Shown here one piece after another: positions 22,661 through 34,555 of a DNA stretch of 64,000 nt (positions are counted from its first letter, which is position 1; each line of letters starts with the position of its first letter). The position numbers were made by a program, and so were the translations under genes. The notes below the pieces were generated by a model, which saw nothing but the letters and a program-made list of their open reading frames with translations, made no database searches and had not been told where the DNA came from. The DNA comes from Cryptomeria japonica (lineage: Eukaryota > Streptophyta > Pinopsida > Cupressales > Cupressaceae), in NCBI RefSeq assembly GCF_030272615.1, contig NC_081408.1:404537889-404601888 (forward strand), read 5' to 3'.

Positions 22661-22844
22661 AATGAAACATATTTCAATTTGGTACCACTTCATGAGGGAG
22701 AAACTTCTTGAGAATGAAATTAAGCTTGATTGTGTGCCTACAAAGGAATAGATTGCTGATATATTTACTAAAGAACTTGCTAAAGCTACTTTTAAAAATC
22801 TCCAGGATAAATTGGGGGTCATTGCCCCTCCTTTTCTGAACTAA
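22661..22844 (+). pseudogene. Copia RNase H, C-terminal end
   Basis: Continues the RNase H interrupted at 17488: MKHISIWYHFMRE, IADIFTKELAKATF and LGVIAPP are the standard end of Copia polyproteins. A TAG replaces the Gln codon before IADIF. The stop is at 22842-22844. Confidence 0.88.
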
Positions 22845-23007
22845 ATGCATTTAGAGGTACATTAGTCTAGTGAAGTTCATGAACAATACTAATCTAGACT
22901 AATGACTTGGTGCTACCTCTTATGAGGAGTTTGGTGCAGTTGTAATTTTTTGAAGATTTGAATAAAATGAGCTAATAGTTTTGTATCTTATCTTTGTCCT
23001 TGATGGT

Positions 23008-23141
23008 AAAGGGGGAGAGAATAAGAGTTGTTGATGTCTGGCAAGGGAAGAGAATGTGAAATTGGGTTGGTTTCTTGATTTTGGTAAGAGAAATATTGTT
23101 GTTATCATTGATATGTTGCCATCAATGACAAAGTAGGAGAT
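23008..23141 (+). promoter_or_regulatory. Copia polypurine tracts (two)
   Basis: taaagggggagaga at 23007-23020 and, adjoining the 3' LTR, a weaker caaagtaggagat at 23129-23141 that follows gccatcaatga. The LTR-proximal copy is interrupted by a T, the upstream one is perfect. Confidence 0.7.
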
Positions 23142-24324
23142 TATTGAAAAGTTGATCAGAATGAGTTTCTTATGTGTTATAATTGATGTCAATATGCCTT
23201 GGTTGCCATTAGTGACTACTTAGTTGAGTTTTTTATGTAGTTGTGTTGACTAGTTTTCTCTGTATATCTTATATGTTGTATATCTATTCTTGTAGTTTGA
23301 ACATTTTGTCAAGCTATGTTTGGATATGTTATATTTTTTATTCGGTGCTTTAGATTGTTGTGATGAGGAATTTGTGTTTACCAATATGGTTGACGGTGTT
23401 TGACAATGTTTCTGTGTGAAATGCATACTCTGCATTTCTCTGCATTATGGTTTCTAGCATTGCATTTTTGGAGTTACATTATTAATGTCCTTTGCTTCAT
23501 TCTACTCAATTGGTACGTGTTCTTGGGCTTTAGAAGCATGACTGTCAAGTTTGGAGGTGTTTACTCTAGGTTTGGCCAACCTTGGGTGTTTACACTTTAT
23601 TTTGTTGCTCTAATGATTATAGACTTCTTGTATAACGTGTTTGATAATTATTTTGGCCCTAATTAAGATGTGTTGTGCTCCACTCTACATTCTTCTCCAC
23701 CATGAGGATGTTTAGTGTCGACCTACTTTGAATTGTGTTTAGTTAAGCTGCTTAGCTGACCTTAGGAGATTTGGCATATGTGAGGATGATATATATAGGG
23801 ATGCTTGGGTATTGTAAATTATATGCATGGGTGAAAGAAAGTAAAATGAGATGAAGATGTATGAAAGAGGATATATCTTCCTAATAGTTTGATAGTTGGT
23901 GTTGAGTTGTGTGAGCTTTCATGTGTTAGCTGCTAAAAGCAGTGAGTCAAAGGTATCTACAGATCTTGTAGTTGTATAAGTGCAGATGTGGTGGATTCTT
24001 TCTCTTTTATTCTTCTTCATTTTGGCAGTGAGCCTCTGGTAGTAAAAATTGCATTAACCGGTGTCACCCTAACATGCATTCATATATTGAGAATAGCTTC
24101 TCCGTGGTTTTTCCCCTCATAGGGGTTTGCACATAAAATATGGTGTCTCATTGTGTATGGTGCGTTGTGTATGGTGTGATTTGATGTTTCATGTTAATAT
24201 ATTTATGTGAATTATGTGTTAAGTTAAATTGTTGCAGACCTAATTTGGGAAATAGATTTAAGATTTTATACAACTGATTCACCCCCCCCCCCCTCAGTTA
24301 TCTTGTGTGTTGGTATATTCAACA
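23142..24324 (+). repeat. 3' LTR of the Copia element
   Basis: Starts directly after the polypurine tract (tattgaaaag, with TA where TG is expected) and ends near caaca at 24324. It contains a TATA-like atatatataggg near 23790, the conserved tract ccgtggtttttccc near 24112 and the C-run plus ctcag at 24283-24298. Both ends are inferred from position relative to the related LTRs; the 5' LTR needed for direct comparison is absent. Confidence 0.65.
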
Positions 24325-25149
24325 ACGTGTCCAATCTTGTAGACCATATGTCACCTAGTGCACCATGCTATCATCTTGTCATGTCATGTTTGATCCCTTA
24401 GCTCAACAAAAACATGTTATCCCACCATCAGATAGTCCTTGACAATCAAAGTAGCTTTGATGCCATCATAAGCTACCACTATCTTTCTTCTATCCATTTC
24501 CATTTTTTAGTTCATTCATCTATTCATAAAATGCCTTGCCTTGCTAGGCATTGGAGATTTTATCTTACCATGATCAATAGATGGAAACATTCTCCTAACA
24601 AGGTTGGAGGATGCAACATGTAAAAAAACATCCTTTAAAAAACCTTAAAAATTATAAAATATCCTAAAAAAAGATCAAAATCATTTGTATATTGTCCTAA
24701 AAAATAAATCCAAAGCATTTAGAAAATGACCTGAAGAAATCATAGAAAAATTGGATAACCATAAAACCCTAAAAAATTACAAAAAATCAAGAAACCAAAA
24801 ACAATCATTTTTTTAGTCCATCAATAAATTATTCTTCGCAATAGACAGACATTTGAGCAGACACAAATGAAAAATTCATATAACACTACACTTAACAGAT
24901 AACACAACAATAGACAACCTATCAATCCATTCAATAATTAGACAAATCAAATTGTCATATCAATCAATCAATCTATAATCACTATCCAAACTATCATTTA
25001 CCTTATACAAGGTGCGGTATACTTGAAACCAGATTGTGTACATGTTAAATGGGGTACATCATTCCTAAAATAAGACATCATGATTGCCCTATCAAACACA
25101 AACTATCATCTCTGATAATAACATCAAAATGGTTGTTGACTTGCTTGGG
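24325..25149. other. Unassigned spacer right of the Copia LTR
   Basis: AT-rich with an A-rich repetitive stretch (about 24610-24800: cctaaaaa and ccttaaaaa runs). No supported ORF or element terminus. Confidence 0.5.
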
Positions 25150-25900
25150 ATAGTGATTCTTATCATTAAGGAACACAAATGAACCAATGAGAGGGGAGTG
25201 AATCAATGGTAACACAAAACTTGAACTTTCTAAAAGATAAAAGCTCTAAAAAACAAAGATCAAGCAACTATGAGAAAATATACTAAACAAATATGCACAC
25301 ACACATAGAAGGAAAACCCACGATGGGGAAAAACTTTGGTGAGAAATGCAGCTAGAGTCTTCTGCTCTAATCCTGCCTCACAATGGAAAGAGTTTGATTA
25401 CAAAGTTTATGGTCACCAACCCAAAGGAGCACCAACCTCCTATCTGAGTACCAACTTAGATGATTATAGTAAAGTAATAACAGCTAAAAATTGAATACCT
25501 CATTACAAATGATGTTTTGTAACATGCCATGTTTTCCACACCTAAAATTGAATCTGCCCTTTTCTACTTATAGGCTTTGTATTCTACTCACTAGTCTCTA
25601 CAACAAAACTCTGCTCTCTATCCCATCTTTGCACCAACTCTTTTGATCTTTGCCCTTATCATACTTCTTTCTATGTCTTCCTCCCTCTTTACTCTTAGAT
25701 CTCTACTCTCAGGTCTTAAACCTTCATTCTCATTCTACTCTTTGCACCCCTTTATGTTAATTATACATTGTTTTGTTTACACACTTTCTATTTTCCTCCA
25801 ACGACAAATTTTTAGTCCAGCATTCATCAACAACTATACCATTGTTGTGTTACATTCTCTTTATGTACTAAGTATTCACCTGCATAAGGTCGGCTAGAAC
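25150..25900 (-). repeat. Degenerate Sirevirus-like LTR remnant
   Basis: Near 25190 the text gagaggggagtgaatcaatg and near 25310 gaaaacccacgatggggaaa are reverse-strand counterparts of the C-run/ctctcag end and the conserved tract of the LTRs at 33247 and 45354. The right limit is not defined. Confidence 0.45.
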
Positions 25901-26279
25901 ACAACACATCAGACAAACATAGTTCGCATCATTATCATGTAACATGGTCTATATAGGTTGCATCATTATCATGCAACATGGTCATAACTCACACAATAGC
26001 ATAAAATGTGGAGTGACACATTCTCCATAATATCTTCATCCTTGGGTCAAAATATGGTCAAATGCGTATGTGGACCGCTTCTATGTCACCACTATGGACT
26101 GTCTTTGTGTCGGCATCAACACTTCCAAAAATCAAAGAAATGTTGGTTGGGTGAAATACACATTTCTTTCTCAACATCACAAAATACTCCTGGAGGATGG
26201 CAAGATTGTGCACCATCTTCCACTTAACTTTCCCCACAAGATCATTTTTCATTCATCTTCTTAGATGTGGGATGGTGGG
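25901..26279. other. Unassigned spacer
   Basis: A short local duplication (catcattatcatg near 25930 and 25965); otherwise nothing supported. Confidence 0.4.
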
Positions 26280-26880
26280 GTGGTACATCCTTCTCTACAC
26301 CTTATTACCCCGCAGGACCATCTTAATTTGGTCTTCCTCACTACGGGATAGAGGGGGCCTTAACTTGCTTTTCTTTTATTTTCCCCGTGAGGTCATTTCT
26401 TTTTGGTTTTTCTCAGCACGGGATAGTGTGGGCCTCAATTTGCTTCATTTTTTATTTCCCCACTAGACAATTTCATTTCACTTTTCTTTGGCATGAGATA
26501 ACATGGGTCTCAATTTGATTCATTTTTAATTTCCCCATGAGACAATTTCATTTCACTTTTATTCAGCACGGGATAGCAAGGGAACCCATTTGCTTCACCT
26601 TGATGGTCCCTATGAGGCAATTTTTCTTCCAACCTTCATGTCGTAGGATAGCAGGGCACCATTTTTAACACTAGTGACTTCCCCATGAGATTACTTTTCT
26701 CCACTCTTCGTTGTCGCGGGATAGCAAGGAACCAATTTTTACACTGTGGTGATCTCCATGCAAGGTCATTATTCTTCCATCCAACTTGTCGCAGGATAGA
26801 GGGGAACCCTCACAAACCTTTGTTTTGTTTACCCCGCAAGGCCATTTTATTCACGTCCATCTTGTTGTGGGATGGTGGTT
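26280..26880. repeat. Imperfect tandem array, unit about 75 bp, about 8 units
   Basis: Each unit carries the order ccccrtgagrycatt ... cacgggatagcrrggg ... caatttgcttc, with drift increasing to the right. The hallmark gggatag/ggatag recurs near 26342, 26408, 26490 (as gagataa), 26570, 26645, 26718, 26795 and 26870. Confidence 0.75.
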
Positions 26881-27289
26881 GAGCCTCTAGTACATGACGT
26901 GCAATTTTCCCTTCTTCTTACCAACCACCTTGGTCAATACAAAATGACACAACGTGATATTTTCCCTTTTTCTAACCAGCCACCTTGGTCAATGCAAAAT
27001 TTTCACCTGAGCAACAATGACCACCCTTTGTTCTCCATCTATGCATGAGGTGATAAACACAATGTGTTGCATGTCGATAACATGATGGAATTTTTGTATT
27101 GTAATTATGTTGATAACACGGTGGGATTATTGTACTACAATAACCATTACCTTTGACCTCTACATCAATCTAATGATCTTCCTCTCTTCCTCTGAGACAC
27201 TCATCATCCTACATCTTTATCCCATGCATCACATAAATTGTTGACATTAATGACAATCTAATTCCAACATTATCATTCATTGATTTATC
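26881..27289. other. Unassigned spacer
   Basis: Includes a local duplication of the text around ccaccttggtcaatgcaaaa (26925 and 26985). No coding was recognised. Homology with the right-hand PMD unit begins about 27290. Confidence 0.4.
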
Positions 27290-28866
27290 TTTGGTCATGT
27301 TCCTATTATACTCAAGGATTTCCATAAGTGATTAGAGTGGTTGGGATGGTTCATGATCTTTTATTTTGGGATGTTTTCATGACATTTTGAAGAAAGTTTG
27401 TTTTGGGTTTCTATGTTGGTACGTTCACTTTGTGACTATCACACATACCACAACCCTTAACGTACATAAAAATTTCAGGGTGGAATGGAAACATTCCTTG
27501 TCTACAATATGTCTATTTTTCTGCAATGGGATCACATTATTGCTCTAACCTCATATGTCATGATGCGATGTATCCACTTTCTATATTAAATAAATCTCTT
27601 TTTTGCTAAAGGTGTACTTATGAAAGCAAAGTTTCACCATTAATAACTTTTCTCTATTTAATTTTTGTCTCTTCCTAACATTTCTTCAATTAGTCCTTGC
27701 AATCCTCTTTATTTCGTACTCTGGTACCCAAAAATATGCATTCTGCATTCACAACATATTAGCACACATACATATCATATTTATAACATTTATCATCTTA
27801 TCCTACACACATATGTTAGTATCATCATATAGCATCATAGCATTACATCCTAATCCATACATTACATAGCATCAAATGCATACATCTCAATAATAACATC
27901 ATGGCATCATGTAAGCATCATCATCATATAAAAACATAACATACATATAAGCATTATCATAACAAATCAAAGCATCTCATATAGTACAAACACATCATGT
28001 AGTCTCATATAGAATTTCACTCTCATATATACATGATTGGATGTATCAGAGTACAAAAATTAGAGTATCTATATGGAATAAAGCTCACATGCTTAGTATA
28101 ATCTCAAAAAGTGTCTACAACATAAGCATTATATAGTCACTAAAAGTGTCACTTAACTATCCCTTGGTCCTCCAAACCTCTATCCTATTGTAAGGATGAA
28201 GCTCCTCTTGTCCCTGATCTTGTCTATCCTGGTGGCCTCAATGGCCCTATCTTCCCCGCATTGTTATGTGTCCTTTGATAATGTGTCTAGTTGCATGACC
28301 TACTCTTTGCCCAATATGATGGTTCTCTATGCTTTGTAGGTACCACGCTCTCCTACAAATCCCTCCAACACCTAGCCTCCTTCCCTAGCTCTCCTATCTC
28401 CTGCATGGCCTCGTGCATGTTGATATTTGTGACACTCTAGATAAAGTCCTGGACAACCTCATCTTCTCTTTGTGCTCTAGACACTATTGTGTCTCTTGAA
28501 GCTATAAGTGTAGCCCTGTCTATTTTAAGTCTGTCCCTATTTGCAATCAAGAGTGCTCGCTCTACCTCCTAGGTTTTCCTATTTATTATATCTCAAGAAG
28601 CTATTAGAGTATCCCTCTCTACTAATAGTGTTCCCCTCTTAGCTGGAAATTGATCCCTCTCCACTATCAGTCTCTCCATACCTTAAATCAAAGATGCTTT
28701 CTCAACATCCCAAGTTGTCTTGGTTGCCTAAAAATATTCTACCTACCTCTCTAGCACTAAGATGTGTTCTCTAATACCTCACCTCACCCCTCATAGCCCT
28801 ATCATCTAGACTATGCTCTACCTCATCACCTATTTCTACATCCTACATAGGATCGTCTTGTGGAGC

Positions 28867-30722
28867 CTATATGTCATCAATGTGATCCATGAATATAGGA
28901 ATGGTACCATGTTCTTTTCCCTCCTCATCATCCTCATCCAAATCCTCATCATCCTTATTTGACCCCTCATCCTCATCCTCCTCTAACTCCTTCATCTCAT
29001 TATCATGTCCTCTCCTCTGATTTAGTTGTGGTGCCACCCTCAAAACTAGAATCTTTGAATCTGTCAAAGGAAATGTCCTATGCTCTGCAAACCACCTATC
29101 ATATGTTGTTTTCATGCCTGTATCTATAACATCCAGACCCCACTATCTAGGTTGTAACTACTGAAACTCTATAAATACTACATAAGCTATGATGATTGGT
29201 CCTCAATCTTTAACCTCTTTGTTGGATCATGCATAATATGCCATGCTTGTAGGGACATCCTACCACTTCCCAAACTATCATCGTACCCTCTCTGGAAACT
29301 AAACCTCAATGATCCTCTATCTCAAAATAGTCTAGCCTATTAAGTATCTCTCCTGTCTATAGTAAGGGAGATGCTAGTAATCATCCAACCAACCTAAGAA
29401 ATCCCTATATGGTCTCCATGTGCAATATTTAGGGTAGTTTAACTCATGTCTCTAGTACAATATATATTCCAAAGGTCCATTTGATAGTTCCCCATCATAG
29501 TAATATACATAAGGTAGTCCTGGTCACACCTGTCTGTCTAGTATAGGTCTGCACATTGTTATGTGCTCAAATCCCACACCTATAGTAATGACAATCCATA
29601 GCTAATAGTCAAAGTTGCTCTATATGTCACCTAGTGCAAATGAAAATATAACATGCCCAACATGTATGGTCCCCATGCAAACACATTTTCATCCATCACC
29701 ATGCACTCTAACACCCAACCCAATCCAATTGAGAACCCATTTCCTCACCTATCTGGTGCTACAAATCTTGCTATAATTGTGTGGATGATAGTCACCAAAC
29801 TCGAATATTGAACCTCCATCATCTCCCACCTAGTCTCATAGTCAATAATGTATAGCTCATCTACATCCACATCAAACATATGAATAAGAGCTTTTCTCCC
29901 TATTGAAGGATTATACACAACTAGCTCACCAAGGATAGGAATCCTCAGTACATGCCACACATCCTCCAGTTTGATCGTTGCCTCTCTCATCGGCAAATGA
30001 AATAAATTTATCTTTGAATGCCACCACTCTGCTAATGTAGTGATGATTTCCTTATTTTTCCTTATCTCAAGCATATATATGATATGATGTATCCCTAAGG
30101 GCAAGAGGCAATCTCTCTCATGTCCCCACAACTGATGATGTAGTGACATGCCAGTAGGACGACTCTCTCTAGTATGTAATGGAGGATGATCAACCTAAAA
30201 GATAATGGGGAAAACACTATGTTAACCCTAACCACATTAATCATGTCCTATCAACCAAGTACCTTTGTGCATTCAAAAACCCTAACTTCAAACCTTAATT
30301 GAGTACCCTAATCGGGTACTTGAGCATCAACCTTAGGTTACACCAATCCAAAAACTAGTTTACCCCTCGGTCAAACTAATCCACAACCTAGGTCAAACCT
30401 AGTTCAAACCTAGTCAAGTGCAAAGCAAAACTAGTCAAATGAGTAGTTTTATCCTTCAATTGTGCAATCATGGCTTTCAACTGCATAGTTCTAGCTTTCA
30501 ACTGCGTAGTTGCAAGCCCCAATTGCTTAACATCGGGCCCCAACTATGCAAGTCTTCAGTCAACTATGCAACTCTACCCCAGACACCCTGACATGCATCA
30601 AAAAATGAAGAAATCTAATATAGAAAAGGTTGCTCAAATTATAAATTGACAAGTGGGCATCAGGGTACATACCTTTGGTCTTGTTCACTTAGGTCGTCGG
30701 TAGCTCCACATGTGCTTGCCAT
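28867..30722 (-). pseudogene. Plant mobile domain (PMD) protein gene, copy A, decayed
   Basis: Gene-like structure on the minus strand. ATG 30722 opens a 50-nt exon 1 (MASTCGATDDLSEQDQ), a GTATGT donor follows at 30672, the intron is 478 bp, and TTATCTTTTAG precedes exon 2 at 30194. Exon 2 has an open 134-codon stretch (30149-29745) with LAEWWHSKINLFHLPMREA then EDVWHVLRIPI, the signature of the PMD found in MAIN/MAIL-type proteins and in plant transposons. After VAPDR the frame is broken by several stops, but later PMD-like text (FEHITMCRPILDRQ) and an acidic tail (29115-28867, Asp/Glu-rich) remain. As read, exon 1 and exon 2 phases do not join cleanly, so at least one indel is present. Function is unknown here; PMDs occur in gene-silencing and transposon proteins. 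Confidence 0.7.
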
Positions 30723-30828
30723 AATGATTCTCCAATTTGTGTCATCCTTGCCTATCCTTCCTTGCTCCAAAGCTCCAATTCTTCCAAATGAGAGAGTGAA
30801 AATGAGCTCTTTTCACCCTCCTACCCCC

Positions 30829-30836
30829 TTTTATAA
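30829..30836 (-). promoter_or_regulatory. TATA box of PMD copy A
   Basis: ttataaaa on the minus strand, 108 bp upstream of ATG 30722. The following ctcattttcactctctcatt is shared with copy B at the same distance from its TATA box. Confidence 0.6.
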
Positions 30837-30857
30837 CCCACTAAGATGCCTAGATCA

Positions 30858-30975
30858 ATTAACGATCTAGTTTTAGCATTGTTATTCTGTTTAAATAATC
30901 AACTATCAATCTAGTTTGAGCATTGTTATTTTGTTGAAATAACCAATTAATGATCTATTTTTAGCATTGTTAATT
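30858..30975. repeat. Three tandem units upstream of PMD copy A
   Basis: About 50-bp units containing gatctagttttagcattgtt (30870), a variant near 30912 and another near 30952, directly upstream of the TATA box. Confidence 0.75.
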
Positions 30976-32050
30976 TTCCAATTTAGTTTTCATAATAACA
31001 CTTCTAGTAATCTCGCCATCACACTACTTGCTTTCATCTGTATTCGTGCACCACACATTTAGAGAGAAACATGTTTGTATTGGAGAAGAAAGGATAAACA
31101 ACATAGTTTTATTGAAGAAGCGTGGAAATGATGATTTGAATCATGTTTTGAATCATGTTTTGTTTTAGTAATTTTGTTGGTTAGATTAGGTTTGATTTGC
31201 ATGTTTGTTTAAGTTTTGTGATTATCTTAGATTAACTTTCATGCCTATTGGTTTCAAAACCCAATTTCCTAGTCGAAAAATTGTTTGAATTTTTTTTGGA
31301 TAGATTATGTGATCAAACAGTCAAAAAACAAAGAAAACAGTATGGTTGTAGACTTTGACTAGTTTGACTATCGTAATTGTGTATGTTCATAGGCCCAATT
31401 CAGCCTAATTTTCACTAATCTTAGCACAATTGAGAACAAATCAAACAATATTCACTTTTTAAGGACAAGGCTCATTGCGTTGAAGTCAAGCCCGCATCCT
31501 AGACACTCCATCAACTTAAATTCTTCACACCTAAAGGGGTGTTATGCACTTGTAGGTCTTCTCCCTGAATAGGACAGGTAGGGGCCTCCAAGACTTGAAG
31601 GATGACCTTGTTGACCAGAAAATTGATTAGAAAAAAGAATGATATTCAAAAGAGAACCACAAAAAGCTAAATAACATGCAAAATAATCCAAATCAAACTA
31701 ATAATGCAAACAAAATGATATCACCAAGTTGCATTTCGTTGATTTTGCTTCATGGTTTCTTCTTTCTCCTCTAATGTTTTTTAGTTTTCAATAGATTGAG
31801 TGGACATGTGAAAAAAGAAAAGTGATTAGATGGCATGTTCGAGAACAAGAAATGAGTACTCAATTTATAACATTTGAAAATCAAATGGAGGGACAAGATT
31901 AATTTGAATCAATGGACAAGTTTGAATGAGAGACTAAGTTAAATGAAATGAAATAGGAAAGGTTTGCAACTGGAGAGCGAAATAGAAGGTTAGTAGAGTT
32001 AAGTGAAGTGAATTGGGAAAGTGGAAGAGATAAGGGGAGTTATAAGTGAA
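30976..32050. other. Unassigned spacer upstream of PMD copy A
   Basis: AT-rich, no supported ORF. No clear counterpart upstream of copy B beyond the first tens of bases next to the TATA box. Confidence 0.45.
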
Positions 32051-32410
32051 TGTAGACACCTAAAATTGATTGATTTAATTAATTAAATTTAGCTATCCTA
32101 AATGCACTTAAATTAAATAATTACACATTATTTAATTAATTAGTGTTCCCTCCTTCTAGCTAATTACTTTTGTTAATTATGCTAAAGTCCTTTAATTAAT
32201 TAATTGACAATCATGGATCAATTAATTAATTAAATTTGATCCTTCTTCTATTAAATAAATCAAATGTATAGTTGAATATTTAATTCATTTTTGTCTTTTC
32301 CTCTTAATATACCTTATGGAATTAATTAATTAAATTAATTCTATTTCCTCACATGTCTCATAACTTTAACCCTCATCTAACTCTTCCTCTAACTTAATCC
32401 ATTAACTAAC

Positions 32411-32790
32411 CTTGGGTTTTAGTAAACCTTATGCCTTCCAACCTCTTTCCCACCCCATATGTGTGTATTCCTAAATATCTTAAATTTGAAAATATTCTAA
32501 TATTTGGAAATATTCTAATATTTGGAAATATTCTAATATTTGGAAATAAATCCTTTTATTTCCTTGGGTTTTAGTCAACCTTTTATTTCTTCCAACCTTT
32601 TTCCCACCCCATATGTGTGTATTCCTAAATATCCTAATATTTGGTAATGAATCCTTTTATTCCTTCCAACCTCTTTCCCACCCCATATGTGTGTACATTC
32701 CCAAATATTTTATATTTCCTAATATTTGGGGAAATTTCCTAAAATTTGGAAAAATATCCCAATTATCTTGATATTTGGAAATATCTTCAT
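32411..32790. repeat. Tandem repeat of about 100-150 bp, three units, with nested 17-bp repeats
   Basis: Units begin near 32411, 32564 and 32666 and share ccaacctctttcccacccca followed by tatgtgtgtattcctaaata. The first unit also contains three copies of aatatttggaaatattct (32485-32545). Confidence 0.8.
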
Positions 32791-33246
32791 ATTTGGAATG
32801 GAATCATCTTCTCTGGGTGTCTCTCTCTCAACTAGGCATGTGTCCTCAAGGATACTTGTCATTCTTTTCTATGACACTTGCCTTTCTCAAGGAAAATTGT
32901 CATTTCTAGCCATGGCATTTTCCCTTCTCAAGGACAAGTGTCTCATTTTCATGACTCTCCTTCTCCCAACTTGGCCTATTTAATCCCCTCATTTTCCTTC
33001 ACAATCCATCCACTTTCATTTTCCTACTTTTATAATGCCATTTTGAATCCTCATCTTACATTCATTTTACATCCACTTGCATTTCTCATATCATTATAAT
33101 GCCCTTTTGAATCATCATCTTACATCCACTTTTTGCATCCACTTTTTCATAATCATATCATCATAATGCTAGTTTGCATACTCATATAATTCATCATTTT
33201 CACCCTTTTATCTTAATTTGCATATTCATGATCATGGAGTACATCT

Positions 33247-34241
33247 TGTTAGAATCAAGGAACACTAAGAGAGGTGTTGAATAAGTGTTCTACAATTTTT
33301 AACATTATTAATCTGATTCTTCAACCACTTAATGAAAATGAACAAAAGTAAGAACCATGAACACAAAGCAAATATCCATAACACCATAACACCAGGATTT
33401 TTATGTGGAAACCCAGTTAAGGGAAAAACCACGGTGAGATTGAGACCAATAGTATTAATATACTCTATTACAAGCATATAAATATTACATAAGGGGAATA
33501 CACATGCAAATGCCAAAATATAATTTTGGTTAAGCACAAAGTACTCTGCTCTGCAACACTGCTCTGTTATGTTGTTTTGCTAAATTCCAAAGCACAAATC
33601 CTTCATTTGTGCATGTGAAACTATGTGCAATCACTCAAAAATGCTTTCCACATAACCAATGATACTCAAAATGATCATATCAATTGCTCTTTTATATCTA
33701 CAACATCAAATTATGTTTTCTTCATGTCGGCCCAAAAATGCATAATTTACAAATGAAACGTGTGTACCAAGTCTGCTCAATCCAAATCAAAACAATCATG
33801 TGAACCAAAAATAATTGTCCACACACTTCCCATATGTTAGCTAACTATCCTCAAACACAATTACAATCACCAAAATTACTCCACATGATCTGCACAATGA
33901 ATATCCACACGCTACTTCTAATGACAACTGTTCTATTCAAAAACCTGTATACCGGACCTTCCAACTTACTCAAGAATTACCACCAGAGACCACAAACCTA
34001 TAATAAGATAGATTACACATCCACAATGCTTCTTTGAGATCCACAACATAAAACATTCAACCAAAATGAAATACCAACCAAAATATTGTACATTGTCAGA
34101 TGTCCTATTCAAACTCACTGGACCTCACCAAGCTCAATCTATCTTCTGGTATGAACAAATTAAGAACTATGGATGGAATATTTGACATCATTTTCCATCA
34201 ATGAAAACATTTGATCATCTATGCAGTGTCTCTTGCCAACA
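33247..34241 (-). repeat. 3' LTR (left) of the minus gag+ORF2 element, with deletion
   Basis: On plus it starts tgttagaatcaagg and ends ttgccaaca. Compared with the other LTR it lacks about 126 bp after cacatgca near 33508. The conserved tract (acccagttaagggaaaaacc) lies at 33411-33430. Confidence 0.9.
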
Positions 34242-34409
34242 ATCTCCCCCTTTGGCATTGATGGCAACACTTAGTGAAAAATGGCTAAGTGTCAGACGAA
34301 AATAAAAATACTATATACATTGTAATACTCCAAAAACAAATCTCACACCTGAACTCTAAAAGATTCCCCATAAGCTCAACATTTTTCACTTTCCTACACT
34401 CCCCCTTTG
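34242..34409 (-). promoter_or_regulatory. Two polypurine tracts of the minus element
   Basis: On plus, atctccccctttggc at 34242-34256 touches the LTR, and ctccccctttgacattaatg begins at 34399. These are the same doubled arrangement, about 157 bp apart, as in the element at 17489-22655. Confidence 0.85.
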
Positions 34410-34555
34410 ACATTAATGGCAAAGATGGGGTTTCAGAAACCAAAACTTTGCATTAAATTTATATACATAGCATATATATACAGTCCTTACAAAAGATTGA
34501 AAATACCTGCAAAAGTGTTTTTCAATGACTCCAAATGGTTGTTGCATCCCTTCTT

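Larger units (their letters stand above)
10211..24324 (+). mobile_element. Copia element, 5' truncated, host of two later insertions
   Basis: The order zinc knuckle, protease, integrase, RT, RNase H and 3' LTR is Copia-type (integrase before RT). The reading resumes exactly across a solo LTR (12373-16164) and a complete gag+ORF2 element (17489-22655) once each is removed with one 5-bp target duplication. The 5' LTR, primer site and N-terminal gag are absent left of 10211, where the Ty3-like LTR ends. Many stops and lost catalytic residues show an old, dead copy. The doubled polypurine tracts and LTR motifs place it near the Sirevirus-like elements of the window. Confidence 0.85.
27290..30870 (-). 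repeat. PMD unit, copy A
   Basis: Minus-strand sequence matching 39060-44170 on the plus strand in the same order: promoter, exon 1, intron, PMD exon, acidic tail, 3' region. The shared 3' text includes the stretch near 27320-27350 (cacttatggaaatccttgag on the reverse strand) and near 27595-27640. It lacks the solo LTR present in copy B and so preserves the empty site (caatggccctatc on plus, near 28240). Confidence 0.75.
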
